The notes below the pieces were generated by a model that saw nothing but the letters and a program-made list of their open reading frames with translations, had not been told where the DNA came from and searched no databases. From NCBI GenBank assembly GCA_025529335.1, contig JAMYHX010000034.1, positions 1 to 64,000 on the forward strand: DNA of 64,000 nt, read 5' to 3'. Source of the DNA: Rhizopus sp. PT2906. Lineage: Eukaryota; Mucoromycota; Mucoromycetes; Mucorales; Rhizopodaceae. A program made the position numbers and the translations under genes. Positions 21,930-33,649 of this stretch are shown here, piece by piece; positions within the stretch are counted from its first letter, which is position 1; each line of letters opens with the position of its first letter.

Positions 21930-22440
21930 CAAGTGTTGTCCGAGTTTTGTTGTTCACTGTCTTCTTTTGATTTGGATAGGACACTATTGACACTTCAGGA
22001 AGAGCCTTCCTCTTGCAAACGAGCCAACATCGCTACATCACAGAGGATCTCCTCATCTTCACACTCTTCCACCGTGAACTGCTTACTTTCTTCTTCGTTT
22101 TCACAATCGAAGAAGGCTTCTTCATCCTCATCTTCTTTACAGTCGAAGAAGACTTTCTATTCTTCTTCGGCTAGGCCAGCAGCCTCAAAGACATTTTAAT
22201 GAAATGCATCAAATAAAGTGTAAGTAACTAATGGTAGACTAATGTGAATATAACTTACATAAGCATTATTCATGAAATTGTCTTGTTGGCTGCTGAGCCC
22301 AACCAACACGTCTTCTATGTCTTCCACAGAGAGACCTTCTTCTTCCAGGTTGCTATCTATAACTTCCAAGAAGGAAAGAAGGTCCCTCTGCTTCTCTATC
22401 AATTCTTTCAAATCGTGTTTGTCATTTTTACGAAAAAAAT
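21930..22440 (-). pseudogene. Broken copy of the repeat-borne acidic protein gene
   Basis: This is the minus-strand counterpart of the intact gene at 59943-60610. The copy is about 90% alike in its first exon: residues from about KELI through EEEGLSVEDIEDVLVGLSS correspond.  It is disabled. After ATG (about 22433) a changed base run puts a TGA at the sixth codon, and the second exon carries GAAGAATAG where the intact copy has no stop. It also contains an internal duplication of acidic codons (FFDC block twice). Similarity ends near 21990. It lies divergent from the Fanzor relic across the shared repeat. Confidence 0.75.
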
Positions 22441-23756
22441 AAAAATAAAAAAGAATACGGTAAAGTACAGAACTGTCCTTTCAGTATATTCTTTCCTTAT
22501 CTTCATCCTATCCTGATTTCCATATCAAGCATCGTTCAGTCTTTTTCTCTTCTCTTCTTTTAGACTTTGAACCTATCTCACCCCTTTTTTTGTAATTTAA
22601 TCCGGAACTTATCCGTAGATAGCTCATGTTACCACGGATACATGCACTGAATTAGTTGTTAGGATCAATAAATCCCTCTCTGAAATGCGCTTAAATGGTT
22701 CTTTTTTTTTGCTCTATTTTGTTCTGGCCTCTTCTATTTTAGAAAGATCTCCATGGCAATCGCCATCAATTGTCATATGCATATTGTTACACGAGTTCCC
22801 ATGGGTACAGCAGCTCTCCTTTTTTTTAGTTTATTAATTTGTACTTTTTTCTTTACAAGCTACAAAGAACACGCCAAGGATACATTAGAAAAGAATAGGT
22901 GAAAGATTAAATGAATAAAAGTAAAGAGAATAGGTAAGTCAACATCTTTTTTATACTGTTCATCCCTTGTTATGTGCAATAACACTCCATTAGAAAAGGG
23001 TCCCAAAGGTTGCACAAAGTTATTCCTAGGGTATGGGAATGCAGATAACCTTATTATCTAAAAAGGGTCTTTGCTAATTTACTCTTATCTACTGACCAAA
23101 ATGTTGGCGTAAAATAAAAGAACGATAAACAAGGTACGTATTTGGTAACTAAGCCCTGTGCGTGTGTCACAGTAGCTTTTCATAATGTCAACCGAGAGAG
23201 ATGACCCAGTAACCATGACGAGCATATTTATGGAAGCCCTGCTTAAGACTATAACAGATTCTATTGCTGTTTTGCTTGACCAACTCGTTTTATTAGAACG
23301 TCATGCGTAGATCTTTCTTTTAATAAATTTCCATAGATCAATAGAGCCTCGGAGCTATTCCGAATTTGGATAATAGCCCTTCTTGCTTCTCTCTTTTTCG
23401 ACATTGTTTATGATAGGTAATACTCTTACTTTACTATCATTTAGCTTTGTTATTGTGTATAGATTACTGCTATAATATATTAAGCAGTGAGCAGGATGAA
23501 CAAGTAAATAAGTGAGGGAGCTATGGCAACAGCATTCACATGTTACTTGCTCAAGGATGATCACTTGAATCTCAGTTACACATAATCAAACAATAATATG
23601 ACATTAAGGAGCCTTTTATCATAGCAATATGCACTTTACTTTGCTGTATACACGTTATAACTATGACTATAGTATTTTGCTGTCTTATCGTTTCATTTTA
23701 ATGCTATGGATCATTTCAGTTGTTGCTATCGGATATCAATGTAGAAGAAAGGACCT
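21990..23756. repeat. Island repeat, copy A (inverted relative to copy B)
   Basis: About 1.77 kb matches the reverse complement of about 58600-60320, including the non-coding part 22460-23756, which is nearly identical over long runs (for example the block around 22590-22690, GGAACTTATCCGTAGATAGC). High identity in non-coding DNA points to a recent duplication, transposition or gene-conversion pair. Similarity ends at a point near 23756 (TGTAGAAGAAAGGACC versus AGAAGAAAAGGCC) and near 21990. No terminal inverted repeats or target duplication were found at the ends. A short common ORF (23355-23564 on minus) has three changed residues between copies; nothing marks it as a gene. Confidence 0.9.
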
Positions 23757-23915
23757 TGGTTGTTTTCATAATTTTGATCTGTTCCAAAATAATATATCAG
23801 TTTTCCTGAGCCTTCCAAATTTTCATTGCTCATTTGGGTTTCTAATGAAAAGTACTAAACCGAACTTGACTAAATCTATCAACGTTTATTTTCTCTCCAA
23901 ATCTTATAATAAATA

Positions 23916-26661
23916 ATGAAGCGAAAAAACCAAGATAATCTAGCTGAGAGTTCATCAAAAGGAAAGAAAGCTTTAAAGAGTAAGTACCAAAATTATATAT
24001 AAAAAGATATCGTGTTCCTTGCTTTTTTCAAGGTGACGATCTTGATAATTCAGTTACATATACTTTGACAACCTCTGCTTCTACTTCACTTGCTCCTCCT
24101 CCTCTTGATTTTACTTCACTGGTTTCTCCTCCAGTTGCTTCTACTTCGCATCCTTCTCATCCTCTTGCTTCTGCAGCATCTTCTTCCAGTGCTCTATCTC
24201 CTACTTCTAAAAAGATACAAAAATAAAATAGATAGAAACCTCGCCTTGGAGGAATCTAGAATGAAAACAAACAGCAATACAAAAAAGACATGTCCATCTT
24301 GCGGTTTGGATACTCACGCAAGGTCAACAAGTAACTTATGCACAGCAAAGAAGCAAAAGAAGTCAACGCATAATTCTGATGAGAAAAAAGAAACATTTTT
24401 CATCAAATGCTCCTTAAAGAATATATGTAGAGACAGAAGACTTATTGATTCGATCGCTTCAGTGACGGCTTACACAATGAAAGTGGTATGCATAGGCTCT
24501 CTATTCATAAATTATATTGTTTTGAAGCTTTTAAGCAAGGGTGAAGAAGTGCCAATTATCGCTCATACACTTGTCTATTCTATTTTCACTCTTGTAACTG
24601 GCAATGGCAAAAAAGCCCCTAAATACGTTCAAGAAAACTTTGTTGAATTTTGCAACGAATGCCAAATCAATGAAACAATGCTGTAATCACTCAAGAGTAT
24701 TGGACATTCTTCTGTTTTGTCTATTGTATGTAAACAGTACATGGTACTTATACGCAATCATGTATGTGAGAACCACAAAAGGAGAACAACTCGTTTCTTT
24801 TTGGAAGCTCTGTCAGACAAATCTTCTCTCTTCTTTTGCCAGAGGTTATCAGTTGCCCAAAAAAAAAGCACTTGCTCACTATATTTATACCTCAAAGCAG
24901 AAACAACAGTCAACATGGCCCTCATCTATAGAGGAAGATCAATATTTTGAAGAAATTGTACAGAAGATGACTACATTACGGTCTAGCTATCAAACAATGA
25001 GCTACAACGCGGAGGATTTATACTCTCAGCCTCATCAATTCTTCAAATGGCTTTTTTATCTTCAGCAAAAAATACATGAAAAGGTGTACATTATAGAAAA
25101 ATACCAGCCACCGTTGCTTCCAAGGCGTATGTTTACAGGAAGATAAAAGAACTGTCGTTCGTTTCAATATTCAACAGAAAAAGCTTAAGTCTTTGCAGGA
25201 ACAGGTTCTTCAGTTTATCAACTCAAAAATGCCACTGTTTCTTGAGGGAAAATTAAAGAAGCTTGAGCCTCATTTACCTGCTCTTTTGAAATTTGTTACA
25301 AGCGTCCAGTCCAGAATTGAAAATGGAACCTTTACGCCTGCTAAGTACACGGATCGGCACGGATACCGCTTTTTTTACCATTTTGCCAATATACTCATGT
25401 GCAATGAAGCCAAAACAAGTAGATGCCAAAGCTTTCTGTCGACTTGTAAAGCAGTCAATTATCGAGAATTGTCTGAAGAGTGCTAAAGACAAATCTGTTC
25501 TCTCAGACTTCTATTCTATGCTTTTTGATTTTTCCAAAATGGGCTTTCGTACACGAAAAAGCCTTTCAGAGGGGAAAAAATAATTCAAGTAAGTTAATCG
25601 AGTTGTATATAGAAACGTCGTGCATAACGATGGGTATTCGATTTCTTTTCTTTTTTGTAAAGTGAAAAAGAAAAAAAAGATGGATGCTTCTACAGAAAAA
25701 CAACCTAGGGACTTTCTTAAAGATATTGAAAATGACTGTGATGTTTGGGGGAGTAAACCCTGGCGCTTCTACAATCTTAGCCGCAGTAGATACATCTGGA
25801 AGGCAAAGGACGACAAGCTTCGATGGGTATTATCATCTGTGTGGTTATAATAATGCAAATTTTATACAAAAGAAGCGTCAAGAACAATTCACGGCTCAGT
25901 TTTTGAAAATTTCTAATGTAAGCTCACTGAAGATATCAAATATCACAGAGTTTGCAAAAGCCTGCCAAGAAAGACCCAGCTTGTACGATAATATTACAAG
26001 CTACTATAATGAAAATGCTTGGTAAGTGCAAAGCATGATTTTTTTTTTTTTTTTTTTTTTACTTGTTTACTTAAGCAAGTGAAATTCTGTAGGTCATCAA
26101 AATTGAAGTTTCAATGCTATATTCGTAAACAAAAAGGAGTGCATGAAATATGCAGTGGTTAATACACGGAAGTGTAAAATACAATGAGAAGACGTCTACT
26201 GGGGCTAAGACATCGTCTGCTGAAAATGAAAACAAATATTGTCCTCCTGCTCCTCTTGGTCATCCTGACAAGCCCATAAAAACAATAATTGCTTTTAGCG
26301 ATAGTATGTTTAACAGCAGCCTGAGAGGAAATAGAAGGGCACCTGTCCGCCTTATAAAAAAGGCTTTGCAAAAATATTGCGGAAATCAATTAGAAATGTT
26401 TAGCTAGATGAATATTTGACAAGCCAAATATGCAACAGGTGTAAAAATAGAAATATGGATAATGCTGTAACTGAGAAATCAAAACGCAGAGTACATACAG
26501 TATTGAAGTGTAACTAAAACACTTGCAATATCGTATGGAATTGTGATATCATGACTACACACAACATCCTGGACATATTTCTATTCTCTGCAAGAAATAA
26601 CAATCAGCGTCTTGATGTTTTCATGCGTCAAGGTGCAACAAATGATCAACCTTCCGTATGA
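23916..26661 (+). pseudogene. Decayed Fanzor (eukaryotic TnpB-like RNA-guided nuclease) gene
   Basis: Fanzors are eukaryotic relatives of IS200/605 TnpB, carried on transposons and guided by an omega RNA. The order of blocks fits the family across about 2.7 kb. ATG at 23916 begins a Lys-rich start, an intron and a Ser/Pro/Ala-rich linker. A Zn-ribbon-like CPSCGLDTHARS follows near 24297, then a helical region with NHVCENHKRRTTRFF (24757 on). The RuvC-I block is HNDGYSISF (25623) and DVWG/GVNPG (about 25740-25764), followed by YYHLCGYNNAN. The block AFSDSMFNSSLRGNRRAPVR (26286 on) precedes LDEYLTSQICNRC (26404 on) and CNIVWNCDIMTTHNI, then RQGATND near the end. Stops or frame shifts occur near 24225, 24684, 24860, 25144, 25370, 25581, 25750, 26158, 26405 and 26515, so it is dead unless some are introns. 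Confidence 0.85.
26040..26061 (+). repeat. T-tract within a probable intron of the Fanzor relic
   Basis: A run of about 22 T lies in a well-formed GTAAGT...TAG intron (about 26022-26092). This join restores the frame from NENAW to SSKLKFQCYIRK, so at least this intron is a true relic of splicing. Confidence 0.7.
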
Positions 26662-27217
26662 CTGACATGACACTCTCGTATGTCCATACAATGTAAATTG
26701 TATCAGTTTTTAAGTTTACGAATAAGATGTATTAACAAAAAAAAAAACATCACGATCTATCTTCAATCTATCAAAATACAAATAGTTTCCAATGTAGCAA
26801 TATAATAGTATACGTTAATAATCAAGTACTGTAGTATTCCGAGTGGCTGGTTAATATAAAAGTAGTAGTGATATGGCCTTGATTGACCAGCATTGTTGTT
26901 AAGAAAATATGAGAGGCAAAAGCTGAGGCTAGATCTTTTCATTTTTTCAATTTTAGCCTTTGAGATGAAGTGATATTCGCTCACATCAAAAGGCGTATAA
27001 ATAAATTTGGTGTATAATCTGAATTCTTTTTTGTTTCTTGACAACATTACACATTTTTATTTCTACTTGAAGCATAAAGTGATATTGCTGTCAGGGTGAT
27101 AAATATCATTCTCTCTCTTCATGCACATCCGATATAGTTACACAACAGCAATAGATGCTGAACTCCAATTTTTTTCTTGTGTATCCTCTCCTTCTTCTTT
27201 CCCACTTTGTGACTAGA
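26662..27217. other. Flank of Fanzor relic and SEC24 promoter
   Basis: AT-rich, with a minus open stretch (26763-27047) of no recognisable family. In TnpB/Fanzor elements the guide RNA usually derives from the element's right-end sequence, so the first few hundred bases could hold a degraded omega-RNA region. No structure or terminal repeat could be shown. The last part serves as the SEC24 promoter. Confidence 0.35.
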
Positions 27218-30200
27218 ATGAACCCCAATTCGTACTTTACACCTAGTCCACAACAGCAGCAGCCTATGCCTCCATCGCCACAACAAGCTACAGAAAATGC
27301 GAATCGAAAAGCAAAGAGACACTACCCTCGAGTAGCCTATCCACAGACTATCCCTCAAGTACCTCAACCATCAGTTCAACCATTGGCGCAACCATCAGCT
27401 CAACAACAGCCATATCCTACATATAATTCACCAGTACCTCAAAATGCAACAGGCTACGACGCGGGTTATAATCAAGTAATGACAGGCATGGCAAACATGT
27501 CCATGTACAACACCAATCAACCTGTCGCAAGAGAAGATGTGGCATTGATTGGTCAACCTCCACTGATTGAAGATTTGCATCGTCCACCTCCTGTTGCTAA
27601 TCTACCTTCCAACGTAAACTCATCAAGAACACTAAATACGCGTTGTGTGTGTGTATATATATAAATAACTCTTTTTGTTTCATCTCTAGATTTCAGTAAC
27701 CAATTCAGGAGTATATCAAGCTGATTCTCGCTTCATTCGCCCAACTGTCACTGCTTTCCCTGCTACAAGAGCGCTACACAAAAAGTCAAAGCTTCCTTTA
27801 GCTCTCGTCTTGGAACCCTATTTGAGCTCACCCGAAGAGGTAAAGTTGCTGTGTCAAGGGTTGAGTGAACTAAACATGTATAGGTTCCTATTGTTCCTGA
27901 TACAACTGTAGCTCGTTGTTCTCGATGTAAAACATATATTAATCCTTTTGTTCGCTTTACTGCCGGTGCCTTACAATGGACCTGTAATATGTGTGGTTTG
28001 AATAATGATGGTAAAAAAAAAGAGGGATCGTAAGAATCGATCTAATATATGTGTCTTTAGTACCACAGGAATTTGATTGGGATGTCATACAGCAGCAACA
28101 TGTAGATCGCTATAGTCGACCTGAATTGAATTATGGATGTGTGGATTTTATTGCACCAGCGGATTACATCGTCCGACCACCACAACCACCAGCCTATGTC
28201 TTTGTGATCGATGTATGCTTTCAAGCTGTACAAACAGGCATGGTCAGCGTTGTTGCTGATGCTATTAAGGAGTCTCTTGACAAAATCCCCAATGAGGACG
28301 GGCGTGCTCTGGTCGCTTTCATTACGGTAGATAATGCTATTGGATTTTACAAATTGCTCGGGTCAGAACCAGAAATGCTCGTCGTTGGTGATTTACAAGA
28401 TGTTTATTTGCCTCGCATGGCATCCGATTTGATTGTCAACCTTGTAGAGGCTAGAAGCGTTATATATCAGTTGCTGGACAAGATGAAAACAATGCATAAC
28501 CAGTCTCACTCTCCTTCCAATTGCTTAGGATCAGCGTTGCAAGCGGCGCGTAAATTACTGGTAAATGCAAAAGAGAGAGAGAAAAAGAGAAATCGCCTAA
28601 TGGTTTCATGTAGTCACCTACAGGAGGCAAAATCATCTGCTTTCAAGCAAGTTTGCCTAATATTGGAGAAGGCGTGATCAAGCCCAAAGCCGACAGCACC
28701 AAGTCAGTCTTGGACAGCCCCTTGACAACCGCTTCCAGTACATTCTACAAAACCTTTGCAGGAGAATGCACCAAATCTCAAGTATGTGCGGATATGTTTG
28801 TCTTTGGCAACCAGTTTGCGGACGTAGCTACTCTAAGTAATATTATATATATACCCAACCAAAGCAAAAGGTACTCATCCCTGTTTTGTAGATGTCATAC
28901 CCAGATTCACCGGTGGACAGACGCATTTTTACCCTGGTTTCCAAGCCAGTAATCAGGCAGAAAGTGTTCGATTAAAGGAAGAAGTGATTTCTCTTTTATC
29001 TGAAAAGATTGGATTAGAAGCTGTCATGCGTACACGTTGCTCAGAGGGTATCATTTGTAAATCATTTTATGGCAACTTTACCACCCGTGTACCTGATATC
29101 ATGGCATTACCCAACGTGCCTCGTGATCAATCTTACTGTGTCGAATTAGATATGGAAGAGGATATTCAGTCATCTTATGTCTATTTCCAGACCGCGCTGC
29201 TTTATACCACGTACAATGGAGAGCGTCGTATTCGTGTGTTGAATTTGTGCCTTCCTGTAGCAAAGAGTATAAGCGAACTGTACTTGTCTGTGGACCAAGT
29301 TGTTCTTGCTCGCACTTTATGTCATGAAGGTAAAGAATGTTTCCCTGATAAAATGACGCGTTATTTAACCAGAGAGTATATTTAGCTATTGATAAAGGAG
29401 CTAATGGCAAACTACGCGATGCCAGAGACCATTTGTCAAAACAGACAATAGATATTTGTATAGCCTATACAAAGGAAGTACTAGGCATTCAGGGCGCACC
29501 ATCTCATTTGACGCTATGTCGTCAGTTAAGCCTGTTCCCCCTTCTTGTGCTAGGATTACTTAAATCTGTAAGTGGCGTAACTGTTACAACTCTAGCAATA
29601 CTAATATACATTTTAGGATGCATTCAATGATGCAGCCACTATTCCTCCTGATATGCGTACTCAGTCTGCTATACTGTTACGCACCATTCCCATCGACGCA
29701 TGGTTACGTCTAGTTCACCCCAACTTTTATTCCATCCACAACATGCCTCAGCTGGTAGGAAACAAAAAAACAAAAAAAAACTAATACTTAAATAATCACA
29801 TAGGCAGGAACCTTAGACGGAAACACAGGCAAACTTATATTTCCACCCAATGCCAATTTATCTAGTGAAAAGTTAGAGCCCCATGGCTGCTACTTGTTAG
29901 AAGATGGACAAAACGTATTCATATGGATTGGAAAGCAAGCTGTTCCTCAACTATGTAAAGATTTGCTAGGCGTTTCTACTATACAAGAAGTGAAGTCTGG
30001 TCAGGTAAATTAAATACATGTGTACTGAAAACCATTTGCTAATAATACATGTGTAGGTGGCTATTTTACCACATATAAAATCACCTATTTCCGATAGACT
30101 AAACAACATGATTCATTGGCTAAGAACCAAACGGCAAATCACATACTATCCTTCAATTTACATTGTTAGAGAAGATGACGATCCAATGCTACGTAGCAAG

Positions 30201-30329
30201 TTCCTGAGTCACTTATTAGAAGATCGTCAACCTACTGGACCTACAAATGCAGGAGCAAATCAACAAACAGCAAGCTCAGGTATGAGCTATTTCCAATGGT
30301 TAGGATTTATTAGATCAAAATGTCAATAA
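27218..30329 (+). CDS. SEC24: COPII coat subunit SEC24
   Basis: SEC24 is the cargo-selecting subunit of the COPII inner coat with SEC23, acting at ER exit sites. Ten exons join in phase to about 888 residues (27218-27652 or 27646, 27690-27839, 27884-28010, 28061-28560, 28614-28836, 28892-29329, 29386-29567, 29617-29754, 29804-30004, 30057-30329). Domains in order are a Gln/Pro-rich N-terminus, a zinc finger (CSRC...CNMC), a trunk vWA-like fold from YVFVIDVCFQA through TGGKIICFQ, a beta sandwich, a helical part (ILLRTIPIDAWLRLVHPN) and a gelsolin-like end (CYLLEDGQNVFIWIGKQA). The fourth intron uses TAG before TCACCT; the nearer CAG breaks frame. The first donor is ambiguous within a TGTGTG run, which changes two residues. 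Confidence 0.94.
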
Positions 30330-30425
30330 AGGACAATTTTATTCATAAAGCACTCTTTTGTATACACGCGTGCCAGATTCTCTTTAAAGACATAGCATTG
30401 ACACGTATACATTTTCTACACTTTA

Positions 30426-31422
30426 TTACTCCGTAGCCATCATCAACTTGATCTTGGCGATAGCAGTACCAGGCTGCAATCCCTTGGGACAAGTCTTGGA
30501 GCAGTTCATGATGGTGTGGCAACGGTAAAGAGACATCTTGTTTTGAAGCTTTTCACGACGCTCAGCACCAAATTGGTCACGAGAGTCAATCATCCAACGA
30601 TAAGCTTGCATCAAGACGGCAGGACCGAGGTATTCTTCTTGGTTCCACCAGTAAGAAGGACAAGAAGTGGAGCAACAGGCACAAAGAATACACTCGTACA
30701 AACCATCCAGCTTCTTTCTGTCCTCAATAGATTGCAAATTTTCTTTTCCATCAGTGACAGGTGTCTTTTGCTTGAGATAAGGTTCGATGCTCTTGTATTG
30801 TTTGTAAAAGTGAGTCAAGTCGGGTACTAAATCCTTTACAATGTTCACTATAAATATATCGTTTAGATAGAGCCATATCTACAATATACATTACTTACTG
30901 TGAGGAAGAGGATAAATCTTGGTGGTCTTTGATGTATCACGGTCGATCTTGGAAATACAAGCCAATGTGTTTCCACCTTCGATGTTCATAGCACAAGAAC
31001 CACAGATACCTTCACGACAGGAACGACGGAAAGTCAAGGTAGAGTCTTGCTCATTTTTGATTTTGATAAGGGCATCCAAAACCATAGGGCCACAAGAGTT
31101 CAAATCAACCTTGTAAGTCTTCAACTGGGGCTTTTCAGTGGGTTGGTCAGGGTTCTAGTGAATGAAGGTTAATGAGTTGCAATCACAGTTATATTTTTTC
31201 TCTCTCTTACCCAACGGTAAATTTCAAAAGTCTTGTAATTAGGCTGCTTGGTATCAGCAGAAGCCATCATGTTGGAAGAGCTTGTGTTGAAAGAGCGAGC
31301 TAAAGGCTAAAATGCATGTTAATGTTGTCAAAGGGTAATCATTATGTTTTGTGCCTTACAGCAGCGACAGGAACCCAGCGCTTGTTGATGGAAGTCTTCA
31401 AGGTTTGCAAAGCAATAGACAT
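30426..31422 (-). CDS. SDH2: Succinate dehydrogenase iron-sulfur subunit, mitochondrial
   Basis: This is the electron-transfer subunit of complex II in the inner mitochondrial membrane. Four exons (31422-31360, 31306-31211, 31154-30899, 30847-30426) give 278 residues. The N-terminus is a basic, Ser-rich mitochondrial presequence. Cluster ligands are all present: 2Fe-2S in SCREGICGSCAMNIEG and TLAC, 4Fe-4S in CILCACCSTSCP, and 3Fe-4S in CHTIMNCSKTCPKG. The pattern CxxC at ILCACC with Trp WWNQEEYLGP fits quinone-binding residues of the family. The His of the 3Fe-4S motif (CHTIMNC), whose region is altered in carboxin-resistant fungi, is of the wild-type kind. It is convergent with SEC24, 96 bp apart. 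Confidence 0.96.
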
Positions 31423-32270
31423 GGCTTTCCTTTTAATACTGAAAAGAGTAGGGAAAAAGAGTGGGGAGTTTATTAGTAAAAAGAAATAAAAAGAAGTATT
31501 CGAAATAAAATGCGGGGAAAAAACTTTAGGAACGGATGATGAAGGGCAATAAGGAACGGCCAAACCAGGGGGGTGAGAGCGGAGGGACCGGGTTACTTTT
31601 TTTTTTTTCCTCAAAAGGGAAATAACTTCCAACGATCAAGCTCATTACTGCGCACAATGCATAACAATCATTCATTACCATATGCAGGTATTTTAAATAA
31701 AATACAGTGCTTTCATTCTCATTTTACCGATATTTGGGAAAATTCTAACCATCTTTTTGGAAAATAAATTAACATTAGTTAAACAATTCTTTTTATTTCT
31801 TTAAATCCGAGTGATGAAAAGAGAAAAAACATGTTGCTTTAAAAAGCACTTTTTATGATAGAGAATAATGATACACTATAGTAACTAATTGTCACTTCTC
31901 AAGAGGTAAATACAACAAAGGTAAAGCAATAGAATTGGCACATTAACGATTGTAATGGTCATTATGTCTAGCAGCGTTCGCTTGAAAGCTAGCATCGCCT
32001 TTTCAAATAACAGATTCCAAGCGGTGCAAACCACACAAAGAAAACCATAAAGAAGAGTCCATCGATCGTTTCACACAGAGCTGGTTTCTGTGCCTACGCA
32101 AGTATGCTATGATGATCACACATTTCGCCTAGGAGTACCCATGAGATGCTGAATAGTAAAAGTAATAGTCATAAAATCAACAGTGGTTAACTGGTTTAAT
32201 ACTCGTAAAAGGTTTAGTCAGCAAATGCCAATACTACTTGCACCAGAAAATATAGAATAAAAAACCTCTA
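31423..32270. other. SDH2 promoter and gene-free AT-rich stretch
   Basis: The first ~180 bp before SDH2 include a T9 run and a G/A-rich tract (31500-31625). Beyond 31640 there is AT-rich sequence with no gene or RNA that I can identify. Confidence 0.4.
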
Positions 32271-32274
32271 TTTA

Positions 32275-32410
32275 TTTCTTCTTCTTCCTGAAAAGAAACA
32301 ATAAAATGGTAAAAGTTTTGTTGGAAGGTATCATAAGTAGTGTTTGGAGGTAGCGCACGTAGGATTAGTCTAACTTTTGTTGTATTTTCTGGTGCATGTA
32401 ATGTTTCCCT
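32275..32410. repeat. Relic end of the ACACTACATGCAC MITE family
   Basis: This segment resembles 62745-62880 and part of 63895-64000. It shares GAAAAGAAACAA, a TTTTGTTGGA block, a CGCACGTAGGATTAGTCTAA block and TTTTCTGGTGCATGTAATGTTTCC. This corresponds to the right terminal part of the element at 62308-62882. No matching left end was found nearby, so it is a solo, diverged end. Confidence 0.6.
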
Positions 32411-32800
32411 TTGACCAAATTGTAAATAAACCAGTTTTATTTACTGCAGCCTCTCAAATGCAATTTACTGAGATGTCGTTTCTTGTAAAGTTCTGGGGTC
32501 CAGCAATAGAATTATTCTTTGATGCGAAAAAGTATCAAAGCTATAAGCTGCACTCATAGATTGTACATGCTAATAAAAGCTACTCATATAGGGATGATGT
32601 CACGTCTCTTTGTTTATCTTTGTCGAATCTGCATTTCAACTTGGACTTTTATTAAAGATGTCAATGCTGAAGCCTTAGACACTTTGACTGGAGAGCTTGC
32701 CTGGCGATCTGCAGCAACACCTGGCAAAGTCTATTTCGGCTAAATCTGCTGTCACAACCAAGACTTCACTCGAAGCGTATGCCATAAGTGAGATTAGTTA
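32411..32800 (+). pseudogene. Fragment of a repeat-family protein gene
   Basis: The frame around 32450-32559 reads QMQFTEMSFLVKFWGPAIE and then stops. A second open stretch (about 32660-32743) reads EALDTLTGELAWRSAATPGK and stops, with the frame shifting after it. The blocks look like a single protein broken by stops, of a type that I believe is repeated in Mucorales genomes (a 'VKFWGP' family), but its function is unknown to me. It adjoins the MITE end at 32275-32410. Confidence 0.35.
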
Positions 32801-32942
32801 AAACTGAATCGCTAGTCTATGATCAAATAGCATGGAGGTGTTTGATACCAATTCAATTCCAAAAGTTCACTGCTTGTTTCAAATAGGAAATCTACGGATG
32901 AAATTAATTATTCACGTGCAAAAGATAAAGGCATATTCGTAT

Positions 32943-33604
32943 TATTAACCAGTACAGATTTGTCAATCGTCCCATTTGGGCCGACTATAAAATAATATAT
33001 CAGATAAAATATTATTTGCTGCTATCCATTTCACCACATTTTATTAGACATGTATCGTGCCTAAAGATGAGTACTTTTGCCTCATAGCTATATCATTTTG
33101 AAGTTGGTCGGTTTTTCAAAAATATTAATCGGTCCATTTGGGCTCACCCTTTGTTCAATAAAGTGATATAGTAACTCAAGGTAATTGAAAAAAAATATTG
33201 TAGACAGGTTACCGCCAGAAGACTTTAAAATCTTTTCATCAGTAAGTCTAGTGGTACCACATGAGGATACAAAGGCTTTTACTTTTTGAGCTCCTCAGAT
33301 CGAGCAATCATCTTTCCTTGGAATCTCAACTTAGGCTCATTCCAGTCGTGCTCACGGAGCAATATAGTTCTCATTGTAATATCAGTGATGAAACACTTGC
33401 TAACTGATACTTTTACGTTGACAGGAGGCATGTTTGTACTTTAATTTTACTGATCTTGTTTGAAAGAGTTAAAAACTCAATAAAAGTACAGGTCTTAAGC
33501 TTTGTAGTAATCACACGCGCCATGTAAACTGAAGGGCTCTGTCCAATAAAAAAATGTGGTTTATATCAGCCCAAATGGACGGGCCAAATCTTTACTTGTT
33601 AATA
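32943..33604. mobile_element. Non-autonomous TIR element (about 660 bp)
   Basis: Both ends carry an imperfect terminal inverted repeat of about 45-50 bp. The left reads TTAACCAGTACAGATTTG, then CGTCCCATTTGGGC (32945-32986). The right, read on minus, is TTAACAAGTAAAGATTTGG, then CGTCCATTTGGGC (33603-33565). A further CGGTCCATTTGGGC occurs inside, near 33144. There is no coding capacity, which fits a MITE-like element mobilised in trans. The outermost TATTA/TAATA could be part of a target duplication but is palindromic, so it is uninformative. Confidence 0.65.
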
Positions 33605-33649
33605 AATTATAAGCTACAAAATAACAAAAATAGGTATCATCTATATTTT

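Noticed and set aside
23355..23564. 69-codon minus ORF conserved between the two island repeat copies
   Set aside because: Conservation equals that of the surrounding non-coding repeat; changes include non-conservative ones and no domain is visible.
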